64,000 nucleotides of DNA from Candidatus Kuenenia stuttgartensis. GTDB lineage: Bacteria; Planctomycetota; Planctomycetia; Planctomycetales; Planctomycetaceae. Both the position numbers and the translations under genes were made by a program. Below, piece after piece: positions 16,395-25,580 of the stretch (positions are counted from its first letter, which is position 1; the number at the start of each line of letters is the position of its first letter). The stretch covers positions 1 to 64,000 of the forward strand of contig CAMAWN010000004.1 of NCBI GenBank assembly GCA_945861865.1, written 5' to 3'. The notes below the pieces were generated by a model. It searched no databases. It saw only the letters and a list, made by a program, of their open reading frames with translations, and was not told the origin of the DNA.

Positions 16395-17774
16395 ATGCGC
16401 GACACGCCCAACACGAATGCCTTCTGCCGAGGTCCGGCCAGTCGCCGCGAGTTTCTGCGCGTCGGAGTGTCTGCCTTGAGCGGCATGAGCTTGGCGGATC
16501 TCTTGGCCGCACATGCTGCGGCGGGAACAAACTTAACCGGCGAACTGCCAACCTCCGTCATCCTGTTTTGGATGTGGGGCGGGCCAAGCCAGATTGAGAC
16601 ATTCGATCCGAAACCGAACGCACCTTCGGAATATCGCGGGCCGTTTCGACCAATCGCGACTTCGGTGCCGGGAATCGAAATTTGCGAGTTGTTCCCGCAG
16701 CTTGCGAAGATCGCCGACAAGTGCTCACTGATCCGCTCGCTGCATCACGAGATGGCGTCACACAACGACGGTTCGATTGAACTGCTCACCGGCAAGACGC
16801 CCAGCATCGCCGATCCGACTTCGACGGCAAAGTCCGAGCATCCCGATCTCGGCATGATCGCCAGCCGTCTGCGAGGCTCACGCTCCGATGGCTTGCCGCA
16901 GTACATCGGCATTCCGACGCAGCCGTTCATGACTCGGCCACAGTATTTGGGAGTCAGCCATTCGGCGTTTGTCACCGGCGACCCATCGGCTGAAAACTTC
17001 CGCCCGGCGAACCTGACGATTCACGGGGGACTCAACGGCCAGCGACTGGATGACCGCTTGGGTCTCGCGCGGCAGTTCGATCAGCATCGGCAACGGCTCG
17101 AAGCGACCGAAGGTCTCGAAGCCTTTCACCGGCAGGCGTTTCGATTGCTCACCAGCGCGTCGGTCGCGAATGCCTTCGACCTGACTCGCGAAGACCCGAA
17201 GCTCCGCGATCGCTACGGCCGACATCTGTGGGGCCAAAGCTGTTTGCTCGCGAGACGCTTGGCCGAAGCAGGCGCGGGCGTCGTCACCATCGACGCGCTG
17301 GCTCCGAAGCCCGGCATGCCGCTGTACTTCAGTTGGGACGACCACGCCAACGCACAACCCGGCTGGGACATGGCAAAAGGAATGACCTTGCGTGCCGAGT
17401 ACATGGACCCGGCGCTCTCGGCCTTGATCGAAGACATTCACCAGCGCGGTCTCGACAAGAAGATTCTCGTCGTCGCCGTTGGCGAGTTCGGCCGCACACC
17501 GCGCGTCACCATGAACAGCGGCAACCTCGGCCGCGACCACTGGCCACAAGCTCAATCCGCACTGATCGCCGGCGGAGGATTTCGGTCGGGCCAAGTCGTC
17601 GGAGCCACGAACTCCAAAGCCGAATACCCCGCCGAACGCCCGCTCCACCCGCAAGACTTGCTCGCGACGATCTACCACCACCTCGGCATCAACCATCGCC
17701 ACGAGTTCCCCGACTTCTCCGGCCGCCCGATCCCGGTGCTGCCATACGGCGAACCGATTCGCGAGCTGGTGTGA
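16395..17774 (+). CDS. Tat-exported DUF1501 family protein
   Basis: 459 residues. Twin-arginine signal SRREFLR (16-22) followed by a weakly hydrophobic stretch. DUF1501 hallmarks: FWMWGGPSQIETFDPKPNAP, EYRGPFRPI, HHEMASHNDG, and VGEFGRTPRV near the C-terminus. The fold belongs to the alkaline phosphatase/sulfatase superfamily. In planctomycetes these proteins are abundant and often paired with DUF1549/DUF1553 cytochrome-like proteins; no such partner is here. GGAG precedes the ATG by 7 bases. Its TGA abuts the lpdA stop on the other strand as TGATCA (17772-17777). Confidence 0.92.
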   Translation: MRDTPNTNAFCRGPASRREFLRVGVSALSGMSLADLLAAHAAAGTNLTGELPTSVILFWMWGGPSQIETFDPKPNAPSEYRGPFRPIATSVPGIEICELFPQLAKIADKCSLIRSLHHEMASHNDGSIELLTGKTPSIADPTSTAKSEHPDLGMIASRLRGSRSDGLPQYIGIPTQPFMTRPQYLGVSHSAFVTGDPSAENFRPANLTIHGGLNGQRLDDRLGLARQFDQHRQRLEATEGLEAFHRQAFRLLTSASVANAFDLTREDPKLRDRYGRHLWGQSCLLARRLAEAGAGVVTIDALAPKPGMPLYFSWDDHANAQPGWDMAKGMTLRAEYMDPALSALIEDIHQRGLDKKILVVAVGEFGRTPRVTMNSGNLGRDHWPQAQSALIAGGGFRSGQVVGATNSKAEYPAERPLHPQDLLATIYHHLGINHRHEFPDFSGRPIPVLPYGEPIRELV

Positions 17775-19187
17775 TCAGCGAGGCGGTCGGTACATGTGCG
17801 TCGCTTGGCCGATGAAAGCTTCCGCGGCTTCCATCAGCGTCTCTGACAGCGTCGGGTGCGGGTGGATGCTGTCGGCGAGGTCGCGGGCGACGGCAGCGGT
17901 TTCGACGGCGAGCACGCCTTCAGAAATCAACTCGCCCGCGCCGACTCCGACGATGCCAACGCCGAGGATGCGTTCGGTTTTGTTTTCGACGATCAGTTTC
18001 GTCAGGCCCTCGGTGCGAGCCAGCGATTGAGCGCGGCCGCTGGCGGCCCAGGCGAAGCGGATGACTTTCACGTCGCGTTCTTGAGCCTTCGCTTCGGTTT
18101 CGGTCAGGCCGCACCAGGCGAGTTCCGGGTCGGTGAAGACGACGGCGGGGATCGCGATGTTGTCGAACTCGGCCGGTTCGCCGACGAGCGCTTCGATGGC
18201 GACCTTCGCCTCACGCGTGGCTTTGTGAGCCAGCATCGGTTCGCCCGCGACATCGCCGATGGCGAGGATGTTCGGATCGGCGGTGCGGCAGCAGCGGTCG
18301 ATCTTCACGAAGCCTTTTTCATCGACTTGGACCTTGGTGTTTTCGAGGCCGAGATTCTTGCTGTTCGGCTTGCGGCCGACGGAGACGAGGACTCGGTCGA
18401 AGGTTTGTTCCGGCTCAACGCCTTCGCCTTTGAGCGACGCGACGATGCCGGACTTCGTCGCTTTCAAGCCGAGCACCTGCGTGTTGACGTGAATCGCTTT
18501 GAACTGCGTTTCGAGCCGCTTTTGCAGCGGCCGCACGAGATCACGATCCGCGCCGAGCAAAATCCCGCTGAGCATTTCAACGACGGTCACATCGCTGCCG
18601 AGCGCCGCGTACACGCAACCCATCTCCAGCCCGATGTAGCCGCCGCCGATGACCAGCAGCTTCTTCGGGATGTCCTCCAAAGCCAGCGCCCCCGTCGAGT
18701 CCATCACGCGCGGGTCGCCGATCGCGAACATCGGCGGCATCGCCGGCTGCGAGCCGGTCGCGATCATCGCTTTGTCGAACGTCAGTTGTTCCGTCGAGCC
18801 GTCTGGCTTCGCGAGGTTCAGCGTGTTCGAGTTCGCGAACGTCGCGCGAGCCTGCACCAGCGTCACTCCGCGAGCCTTGCACAAGCTCTGAATGCCGCCC
18901 GTCAGTTGCCCGATGACGCCGTTCTTGAATCCTCGCAGCTTGTCGAGGTCGATCTTCGGCTTGCCAAAAGTCAGCCCATGCTCGGCCGCGTCCGCCGCCT
19001 CGTGAATCAACTTCGCGACATGCAACAACGCCTTCGACGGAATGCACCCGCGCTGCAAACAGACGCCACCGGGGTTCTGCTCCTCATTGACGAGCACCAC
19101 CTTTTTTCCATGATCCGCCGCCGCAAACGCCGCCGGATAGCCGCCGGGGCCAGCACCAATGACAACGATTTCCGCGTGTTGAGACAT
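17775..19187 (-). CDS. lpdA: dihydrolipoyl dehydrogenase (E3)
   Basis: 470 residues, the usual E3 length. FAD motif GAGPGG (11-16), redox pair C43/C48 ([13 protein letters not shown]), NAD fold [17 protein letters not shown] segment LAIGDVAG, and the C-terminal HPHPTLSE His-Glu dyad. It reoxidises dihydrolipoamide on E2 and reduces NAD+. It is the third gene of the aceE-aceF-lpdA cluster, 96 bases after aceF, with an inverted repeat between. TGAGG lies 7 bases before the ATG. No N-terminal lipoyl domain is present. Confidence 0.95.
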   Translation of the reverse strand: MSQHAEIVVIGAGPGGYPAAFAAADHGKKVVLVNEEQNPGGVCLQRGCIPSKALLHVAKLIHEAADAAEHGLTFGKPKIDLDKLRGFKNGVIGQLTGGIQSLCKARGVTLVQARATFANSNTLNLAKPDGSTEQLTFDKAMIATGSQPAMPPMFAIGDPRVMDSTGALALEDIPKKLLVIGGGYIGLEMGCVYAALGSDVTVVEMLSGILLGADRDLVRPLQKRLETQFKAIHVNTQVLGLKATKSGIVASLKGEGVEPEQTFDRVLVSVGRKPNSKNLGLENTKVQVDEKGFVKIDRCCRTADPNILAIGDVAGEPMLAHKATREAKVAIEALVGEPAEFDNIAIPAVVFTDPELAWCGLTETEAKAQERDVKVIRFAWAASGRAQSLARTEGLTKLIVENKTERILGVGIVGVGAGELISEGVLAVETAAVARDLADSIHPHPTLSETLMEAAEAFIGQATHMYRPPR

Positions 19188-19215
19188 CAGAGAACCTCAG
19201 TGAAAACTCTGAGTC

Positions 19216-19263
19216 CTCGGTGTCTCTGTGGTGAATTCAGTTTTTCACCACAGAGACACCGAG
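19216..19263. repeat. 20-bp inverted repeat between aceF and lpdA
   Basis: Arms 19216-19235 and 19244-19263 (core GGTGTCTCTGTGGTGAA) with an 8-base loop. The arm carries the CACAGAGACACCGAG wording that recurs widely as short dispersed repeats in such genomes; a related single-arm text occurs at 60515-60545. On the minus strand no T-run follows. Confidence 0.8.
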
Positions 19264-19283
19264 AGCACAGAGGGAGTACAGAG

Positions 19284-20570
19284 TTAAGCCTCGGCTAGCA
19301 ACGCGAAGAAGTCATTCAACAGGCTGCCGAGCTTGGCGACGAATCGGGCTCCGTCGGCTCCGTTAATGACTCGGTGGTCGTAGCTGAGAGACAGCGGAAG
19401 CAGCAGGCGTTCGACGACCGCTCCGCCGTGGAGTTTCAGTTCGGTGCGGCTGCGGCTCAGGCCGAGGATCGCGACTTCGGGCCAGTTGACGATCGGCGTG
19501 AACGCCGTGCCGCCGATGCCGCCGAGGTTCGTGACCGTGAACGTCGCTCCGCTCATCTCGTCGGGCTTGAGCTTCTTCTCGCGGGCGCGAGCGGCGAGGT
19601 CGGCCAAGTCGGTGGCGATCTGCACGATGCTCTTTTGATCGACGTTCTTGACGACCGGAACCAACAAGCCGTTGGGCGTGTCGACCGCGCAACCGATGTG
19701 GTAATAGCGTTTCAGAACCAACTCGCCCTTGGCCGAATCGAGGCTGGCGTTGACGTGCGGGAACGCCTTCAGCGCGGGAACGAGAGCTTTCATCACGATG
19801 GCCGTCATCGTCACTTTCGGCCCGTTCTTGCCAAGCGTCTCGCCGAAGCGTTTGCGAGCCTCTTCGAGATCGGTGATGTCGATGAGGTCGTGCTGCGTGA
19901 CGTGCGGAATCGTTTGCCACGCCATGCTCAAGTTCGTGGCGGAGACCTTCGCAATCTTGCTTTGAGCTTGTCGCTCGACCGAACCGAATTGGCTGAAGTC
20001 GGGCAGCGGCGGAGTCGCGATCGCGCCGCCACTCGGCACGGCGGCGCGGCCTTCAAGGATGTTCTTGACGTAACTCTGCACGTCCTCTTGCGTGATCCGT
20101 CCGCCTGGACCAGTTCCGGTGACTTGATGCAAATCGACGCCGAGATCGCGCGCGAGTCGCCGTGTTGCAGGACCGGCGGGAGCGGGTGGACGAGTCCCGC
20201 CTTGAGGCGGAACGTCTGGCCTCGGACTTGGTGCCGCAACTGGCTGAGCGACAGGAGCCGGCGTCGTTGCCTTCGCAGACGCGACTGGAGTTGCTGGCGC
20301 TGCGGTTCCGCTTGAAGGCGGGACTACGGAACTAGCGGCTTCGATGCTCAGAAGCGGCGTGCCAATTGGGACCGACTGACCGGCGGCGACGAGCACCTTC
20401 ACAACCGTGCCGACGTGAGGGCATTCGAGTTCGACGACCGCCTTTTCAGTTTCGAGATCCATAACCACCTGGCCGGCGGTCAGCACATCTCCGGCTTTGA
20501 CTTTGATCTCGGCGATATCGACGGACTTCACGCCGTCAGAGACTTCAGGCAATTTGAATTCGATGGCCAT
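19284..20570 (-). CDS. aceF: dihydrolipoamide acetyltransferase, E2 of pyruvate dehydrogenase
   Basis: 428 residues. One lipoyl domain (1-75) with lipoylated Lys43 in DLETEKAVVE, a Pro/Ala/Val-rich linker (85-130), a peripheral-subunit-binding domain (about 133-170, ATRRLARDLGVDL...GRITQEDV), and the acyltransferase domain ending in DHRVINGADGARF with catalytic His399. The usual Asp of HxxxDG is Asn here, as in some other AceF proteins. Transfers acetyl from E1 to CoA. It lies between aceE and lpdA on the same strand; no strong ribosome site is seen before 20570. Confidence 0.95.
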   Translation of the reverse strand: MAIEFKLPEVSDGVKSVDIAEIKVKAGDVLTAGQVVMDLETEKAVVELECPHVGTVVKVLVAAGQSVPIGTPLLSIEAASSVVPPSSGTAAPATPVASAKATTPAPVAQPVAAPSPRPDVPPQGGTRPPAPAGPATRRLARDLGVDLHQVTGTGPGGRITQEDVQSYVKNILEGRAAVPSGGAIATPPLPDFSQFGSVERQAQSKIAKVSATNLSMAWQTIPHVTQHDLIDITDLEEARKRFGETLGKNGPKVTMTAIVMKALVPALKAFPHVNASLDSAKGELVLKRYYHIGCAVDTPNGLLVPVVKNVDQKSIVQIATDLADLAARAREKKLKPDEMSGATFTVTNLGGIGGTAFTPIVNWPEVAILGLSRSRTELKLHGGAVVERLLLPLSLSYDHRVINGADGARFVAKLGSLLNDFFALLAEA

Positions 20571-20625
20571 TGGAGGGTTCGCGGATATTGGAATTGAAAA
20601 CCGGTGTGGCTAATGACGAATGACA

Positions 20626-20734
20626 AAAGACCCAATGACGAAGGAATGACGAAGCCCGAACAACGAAGGACTCACGTCAACATTCTTGGTCATTCGGATT
20701 TCGACATTCGTGCTTCCTTTGTCATTGGGTCTTT
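20626..20734. repeat. inverted repeat pair between aceE and aceF
   Basis: Arms 20626-20646 and 20714-20734 (AAAGACCCAATGACGAAGGA and near complement, one mismatch) separated by 67 bases that also hold related GAATGACGAA and CATTCGGATTTCGACATTCG words. The whole 180-base gap between aceE and aceF is built from such repeats; no gene is present. Confidence 0.7.
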
Positions 20735-20752
20735 CGGAATTCGTCTTTCATC

Positions 20753-23425
20753 TCACGCCTTGAGCGGCTCGACCTTTTCGGGATCGATCCCCAAATCTTT
20801 GAGAGCCTTCGACAGCTTCTTCTTATCGAAGGAACCGTTCTGAGCCAACGCCACGAGGGTCGTGTACGCGACACTTTCACCGTCAATTTCGAAGTGACGG
20901 CGGAGTTCCTCGCGGGTTTCGCTGCGGCCGAAACCGTCGGTGCCGAGAACGTGGTACGGGCCGGGAATCCAACTGCGGATTTGATCGGGAACCAGCCGAA
21001 CGTTGTCGCTGGATGCGATGAACGGGCCGGTGATGCTATCGAGCGTCGATTCGAGGTAACTTTTCTTCGGCTTCTCGGTCGGATGCAGACGGTTCCATCG
21101 CAGAGCCATCGAGGCGTCGCGGCAGAGTTCCGAATAGCTCGTCACGCTCCAAACGTCGCAGCCGATGCCGAACTTGTCACTCAGGATTTGCTGAGCACGC
21201 AGCACTTCGTTCAGGATCGGGCCGCTGCCGAATAGCTGCGGTCGTTCCTTCTGACCTTTCGAGCCGTCGGTGCTCTTGAAGCGATACATGCCGCGCACGA
21301 TGCCGTCGGTCACGCCATCCGGCATCGCCGGCATCGCGTAGTCTTCATTGTAGACGCTGAGGTAGTAGAAGATTTCTTCGTGCTCGACGTACATCCGCCG
21401 CATGCCGTCTTGGATGATGATGGCCAGTTCGTAGCCGTATGCCGGATCGTACGCCTTGAGATTCGGGACGCTCGTTGCGAAAAGCTGGCTGTGTCCGTCC
21501 TCGTGCTGCAAGCCTTCACCGTTGAGCGTCGTGCGACCCGATGTGCCGCCGACCAGAAAGCCTTTCGTCCGCGAATCGCCCGCGAGCCAAATCTGATCGC
21601 CGACGCGCTGGAATCCGAACATCGAGTAGTAAATGTAAAATGGCACCATGTGGATGCCGAGATTCGAGTACGCCGTGCCGGCCGCGACGAACGACGAGAT
21701 CGCTCCGGCTTCGTTGATCCCTTCTTCGAGAATCTGGCCGTCCTTCATTTCTTTGTAGTACATGAGCTGGTCGGCATCGACCGGCTCATAAAGCTGACCT
21801 TTGCTGGCGTAAATGCCGCATTGACGGAACAGTCCTTCCATGCCGAACGTGCGTGCCTCGTCCGGGATGATTGGCACAATCCGCGAGCCGATCTGCTTGT
21901 CCTTCAGCAGGCCACTGAGCAAGTACGTGAATGCAAACGTCGTCGAGCCTTCCGTTGCTCTGGCGATGTAGTTGAGAAACGACTCGACCGGCGGAACCGC
22001 GAGTTTTTCCGCGGTCGGACGCCGCGAGGGCAAGTAGCCGCCGAGCGACTGGCGACGCTCTTGCAGGTACTGCATCTCTGGGCTGTCGGGTGCCGGTTTG
22101 TAGAACGGAGCCTGATCGACTTCGTCGTCGGCGATCGGAATGCCGAACCTCGAACGGAACTCACGCAACTCCTGCTCGTTCGCCTTCTTGACGTTGTGGG
22201 CAACATTGCGTCCCTCGCCCGCTTCGCCGAGGCCGTAGCCCTTGATCGTCTTGGCGAGGATGACTGTCGGCGAACCTTTGTGCTCGACGGCCGACTGGTA
22301 CGCGGCGAAGACTTTTTCTGGATCGTGCCCGCCGCGTTTGAGCTTTTGCAGTTGCTCATCCGAGAGATTCTCGACCAGCTTCAGGGTTTTCGGATTCGCT
22401 CCGAAGAAGTGCTCGCGGATGTACGAGCCGGGTTCGACGACGTACTTCTGATACTGGCCGTCGACGACCTCGCCCATGCGGCGAACCAAGTCGCCGTCAC
22501 GATCGTCTTCCAAAAGCGGATCCCAATCGCCGCCCCAGACTACTTTAAGGCAATGCCAACCGGCTCCGCGGAATGCGCCTTCGAGCTCTTGGATGATCTT
22601 GCCATTGCCGCGCACTGGCCCGTCGAGTCGTTGCAGATTGCAATTCACGACGAAGATCAAGTTGTCGAGATTCTCTCGTGAGGCCAGCGTCAACGCGCCG
22701 AGCGTTTCGGGTTCATCGACTTCGCCATCCCCGACAAAGCACCAGACGTGCGACTGCGACGTGTCGAGCAGACCGCGATTTTCGAGGTATCGCAGGAATC
22801 TCGCCTGATAGATCGCCGTGATCGGACCGAGGCCCATCGACACCGTCGGGAACTGCCAGAAGTCCGGCATCAGCCACGGATGCGGGTACGACGACAAACC
22901 TTCGCCGGCAGGAAGCTCTTGTCGAAAATGTTCGAGATGATCTTCCGTAAGCCGGCCTTCAAGAAAGGCTCGCGCGTAAACTCCCGGCGACGCATGACCT
23001 TGAAAGTAGACGAGGTCGCCGGTGTGCTCGGCGTTCCGCCCGCGAAAGAAGTGATTGAACCCGATCTCGTACAGCGTTGCCGAGGAGGCGTACGTCGAGA
23101 TGTGGCCGCCGATCCCATTTTTCTCACGGTTGGCTCGGACAACCATCGCCATCGCGTTCCAGCGGATGATCGACTTGATGCGGCGTTCGATCTCACGATT
23201 GCCGGGGAAACGCGGCTGTCGATCCGGAGGAATCGTGTTGATGTACGGTGTGTTGGCCGTGAACGGCAACGTCACGCCGCGAACATAAGCTCGCTCCTGC
23301 AAGGCGGAAAGGAGATGCTGCACGCCTCCCTGACCATGTCGGTGGAGGATGTCGTCCAACGACTCAAACCACTCGTCCAATTCCTGGGAATCCAGCGGTG
23401 TCGAAACCGGTACCTCAAGCGTCAT
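20753..23425 (-). CDS. aceE: pyruvate dehydrogenase E1 component, homodimeric type
   Basis: 890 residues from the ATG at 23425, matching the roughly 890 of E. coli AceE. Thiamine diphosphate motif GDGEVDEPETLG ... VNCNLQRLDGPVRGNGKI, active-site loop region HNVKKANEQELREFRSRFGIP, and transketolase-like GMEGLFRQCGIYA and SGRTTLNGEGLQHEDGHS. It decarboxylates pyruvate and reductively acetylates the E2 lipoyl group. An in-frame extension to 23644 is open but has no AceE-like sequence. The ribosome site is weak (ACGAGA). First gene of the aceE-aceF-lpdA group; the cimA leader is transcribed divergently. Confidence 0.95.
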   Translation of the reverse strand: MTLEVPVSTPLDSQELDEWFESLDDILHRHGQGGVQHLLSALQERAYVRGVTLPFTANTPYINTIPPDRQPRFPGNREIERRIKSIIRWNAMAMVVRANREKNGIGGHISTYASSATLYEIGFNHFFRGRNAEHTGDLVYFQGHASPGVYARAFLEGRLTEDHLEHFRQELPAGEGLSSYPHPWLMPDFWQFPTVSMGLGPITAIYQARFLRYLENRGLLDTSQSHVWCFVGDGEVDEPETLGALTLASRENLDNLIFVVNCNLQRLDGPVRGNGKIIQELEGAFRGAGWHCLKVVWGGDWDPLLEDDRDGDLVRRMGEVVDGQYQKYVVEPGSYIREHFFGANPKTLKLVENLSDEQLQKLKRGGHDPEKVFAAYQSAVEHKGSPTVILAKTIKGYGLGEAGEGRNVAHNVKKANEQELREFRSRFGIPIADDEVDQAPFYKPAPDSPEMQYLQERRQSLGGYLPSRRPTAEKLAVPPVESFLNYIARATEGSTTFAFTYLLSGLLKDKQIGSRIVPIIPDEARTFGMEGLFRQCGIYASKGQLYEPVDADQLMYYKEMKDGQILEEGINEAGAISSFVAAGTAYSNLGIHMVPFYIYYSMFGFQRVGDQIWLAGDSRTKGFLVGGTSGRTTLNGEGLQHEDGHSQLFATSVPNLKAYDPAYGYELAIIIQDGMRRMYVEHEEIFYYLSVYNEDYAMPAMPDGVTDGIVRGMYRFKSTDGSKGQKERPQLFGSGPILNEVLRAQQILSDKFGIGCDVWSVTSYSELCRDASMALRWNRLHPTEKPKKSYLESTLDSITGPFIASSDNVRLVPDQIRSWIPGPYHVLGTDGFGRSETREELRRHFEIDGESVAYTTLVALAQNGSFDKKKLSKALKDLGIDPEKVEPLKA

Positions 23426-23704
23426 TGTCTCGTCTTCTGTCTGCGTTTCGGGGAGGCGGCGACACGGCTTCGGAGCACTCCGCCGCATTTCCACAATTTC
23501 CAATGTCAAAAATGAGTTCGGGATTATTGCGGCAGGCCAGAATGGGAGCAACTCGCCGGAAGCCGACGACGATTTGAGTCCGACACAAGACAAGATCAGC
23601 CCGGTCCTTGGCGCAATTCTGACCGATCGGCAAACTCGGCACAAAAGGAATGGTGGCGAACCTCAGCCTACTCGCCAGCGTATGAGTTGATGACGTGACG
23701 GAGT

Positions 23705-23733
23705 TTGACCGACACAAGGGTGTGGCCTATATT
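23705..23733 (+). promoter_or_regulatory. sigma70-type promoter for the cimA leader
   Basis: TTGACC (23705-23710), a 17-base spacer, and TATATT (23728-23733). Each hexamer matches consensus at five of six positions. Expected transcription start is near 23740, just before the leader ORF and terminator upstream of cimA. Confidence 0.6.
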
Positions 23734-23763
23734 CCTCTCGCATTTTGTCCACGGATGTTTGTC

Positions 23764-23853
23764 ATGCGACTCAATTTCCAATTTCCGATCTCCATTATCA
23801 CGGTCGCTGCCGGGATCAAGATTCCCGCCAGCGGCCCTTGCCATCGGCATTGA
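23764..23853 (+). CDS. putative leader peptide, isoleucine-rich
   Basis: 29-codon ORF starting ATG CGA CTC, with five Ile codons (positions 9, 11, 12, 18, 20) and one Val in the stretch ISIITVAAGIKI, followed by TGA. A weak GGAT lies about 7 bases upstream; an in-frame ATG at 23755 is an alternative. The Ile codons 18 and 20 fall in the loop of a predicted hairpin. Being so short, it cannot be told from chance by coding statistics; the case rests on content and position. Confidence 0.45.
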   Translation: MRLNFQFPISIITVAAGIKIPASGPCHRH

Positions 23854-23889
23854 GCTTGGGGTTTGTTTCTTTTCGTCACGACGTTGTCA

Positions 23890-23918
23890 CCCTCAGGTCG
23901 ATCGCCTGAGGGTTTTTT
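23890..23918 (+). terminator. intrinsic terminator upstream of cimA (attenuator)
   Basis: Stem CCCTCAGG (23890-23897) with CCTGAGGG (23105-offset region 23905-23912), 7-base loop TCGATCG, extended by one A-T pair, followed directly by six T residues (23913-23918). It ends 51 bases before the cimA ATG on the same strand, so it would stop cimA transcription unless read through. Confidence 0.85.
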
Positions 23919-23969
23919 ATTGGATGCGTGGATCTCAAATTTCAAATTGCAAAATGAGGCGGCACTGCG

Positions 23970-25580
23970 ATGACTCGAATCCAAATCTACGACACGACCC
24001 TGCGCGACGGCAGCCAGGGCGAGGGCGTGAACTTCTCGTTGCAGGACAAGCTGCTCATCACGCAGCGGCTGGATGAACTCGGCTTCGACTTCATCGAGGG
24101 GGGCTACCCGCTGTCGAACCCGAAGGACGCGGAGTATTTTCATCGGGCGCGAGACCTCGACTTGAAACACGCAACGGTGACGGCGTTCGGGATGACTCGG
24201 CGGCGCGGAGCGGCCCCTGAGGACGACACCGGCATGGTCGCGCTGCGGGACTCGCAGGCGAAGATTTGCGTGATCGTCGGCAAGACGTGGGACTTGCACG
24301 TCTTCGAAGTGCTGCGTGTCGATGAAGCGGAGAACCTCGCGATGATCCGCGACTCCGTCGGATTCCTGCATGGCGAAGGGCGACGAGTCTTCTACGACGC
24401 CGAGCACTTCTTTGACGGCTATCGAGCGAATCCAGATTTCGCGCTCAAGACAATCAGGGCCGCCGAAGAAGCCGGTGCCGAGATCGTCGTCCTCTGCGAC
24501 ACGAACGGCGGACGTCTGCCGGAAGAGGTTGCCGACGCCGTCAAGGCCGCGCGGCAGGCACTGACGATCCCGGTCGGCATTCATTGTCACAACGATTGTG
24601 ACTTGGCGGTCGCCAATTCGCTCGCGGCCGTGGATGTCGGAGCGATCCAAGTGCAAGGCACGGTCAACGGCATCGGCGAGCGGTGCGGTAACGTCGATCT
24701 GTGCAGCGTCGTGGCCAACCTCGCCTTGAAGAAGTCCGGTTACGAGGTGCTGACCGACGGCGGCCTGAAGCATCTCGCCGAGTTGTCGCGCTACGTCTAC
24801 GAACTCGCGAACATGAACTATCGCAACGGCCAGCCGTTCGTGGGGACCAGCGCGTTCGCTCACAAGGGCGGCATGCACGTGCATGCCGTCAATCGCTTGG
24901 CGAAGAGCTACGAGCACATCGAACCGGAAACCGTCGGCAACGTGCGACGAGTGCTCATCAGCGAACTGTCTGGCAAGTCGAACATTGTCGCCAAGACGAC
25001 GAAGTACGCGATCCAGAATGACTCGGCGATGATGCAAAAGATTCTTGACCGCGTGCAGGACCTGGAAAACGAAGGTTTTCAGTTTGAGGCCGCCGAGGCG
25101 TCGTTCGATCTGCTCGTCCGCAAGATCGTCGGCCAGTACGTCCCCAAATTCGAGAAGGTGCATTACCGCGTGAACGTCGAATCCGACGGCGGCCTGCGCG
25201 ACGATTCGGTCGCGGTCGTCTCGAACAGTGAAGTCGCCCCCGCGACCGAGGCGACGATCAAGCTGCGAGTCGCTGGCCACCTGGAACACGTCGTCGCTGA
25301 AGGAGACGGCCCAGTCAACGCGCTCGACACGGCGTTGCGCAAGGCTCTGATCCCGGCATACCCGAACCTCACCGAGATGCAGCTTGTGGACTACAAGGTC
25401 CGCGTCATCAATTCGACGGCCGGCACGGCGGCTCGCGTGCGAGTCGTCATCGAGAGCCGCGACCCGCACGAAATTTGGACAACCGTCGGCGTCAGCGAAA
25501 ACATCATCGAAGCCAGTTGGCTCGCGCTGGTGGATAGCGTCGAATACAAGTTGTTCAAGGACGAACAACCGGCGTCGTGA
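23970..25580 (+). CDS. cimA: (R)-citramalate synthase
   Basis: 536 residues. DRE-TIM aldolase start YDTTLRDGSQGEG, with IHCHNDCDLAVANSLAA providing metal-binding His and GTVNGIGERCGNVDL. The sequence AFAHKGGMHVHAV and the C-terminal LeuA dimer domain (about 390-530, allosteric) place it in the CimA type of the isopropylmalate/homocitrate synthase family. It condenses acetyl-CoA and pyruvate to citramalate, the threonine-independent route to 2-oxobutyrate and isoleucine. GAGGCGG precedes the ATG by about 8-10 bases. Regulation by the leader described at 23740-23918 is inferred. Its end overlaps the convergent gene by 26 bases. Confidence 0.93.
   Translation: MTRIQIYDTTLRDGSQGEGVNFSLQDKLLITQRLDELGFDFIEGGYPLSNPKDAEYFHRARDLDLKHATVTAFGMTRRRGAAPEDDTGMVALRDSQAKICVIVGKTWDLHVFEVLRVDEAENLAMIRDSVGFLHGEGRRVFYDAEHFFDGYRANPDFALKTIRAAEEAGAEIVVLCDTNGGRLPEEVADAVKAARQALTIPVGIHCHNDCDLAVANSLAAVDVGAIQVQGTVNGIGERCGNVDLCSVVANLALKKSGYEVLTDGGLKHLAELSRYVYELANMNYRNGQPFVGTSAFAHKGGMHVHAVNRLAKSYEHIEPETVGNVRRVLISELSGKSNIVAKTTKYAIQNDSAMMQKILDRVQDLENEGFQFEAAEASFDLLVRKIVGQYVPKFEKVHYRVNVESDGGLRDDSVAVVSNSEVAPATEATIKLRVAGHLEHVVAEGDGPVNALDTALRKALIPAYPNLTEMQLVDYKVRVINSTAGTAARVRVVIESRDPHEIWTTVGVSENIIEASWLALVDSVEYKLFKDEQPAS

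Larger units (their letters stand above)
23740..23918 (+). promoter_or_regulatory. candidate transcription-attenuation leader of cimA
   Basis: Between the promoter and cimA lies about 180 bases that contain a short Ile-rich ORF (23764-23853), an internal hairpin around 23807-23834 (GCTGcCGGGA paired with TCCCGcCAGC), and an intrinsic terminator (23890-23918). The order promoter, leader peptide, terminator, biosynthetic gene is that of amino-acid attenuators. CimA makes citramalate for isoleucine, so Ile codons are the expected sensor. The antiterminator pairing was not resolved by eye. Confidence 0.5.

Noticed and set aside
23740-23918. T-box riboswitch or 6S RNA
   Set aside because: The T-box consensus before the terminator is absent, and the ends do not pair into a 6S-like long helix.
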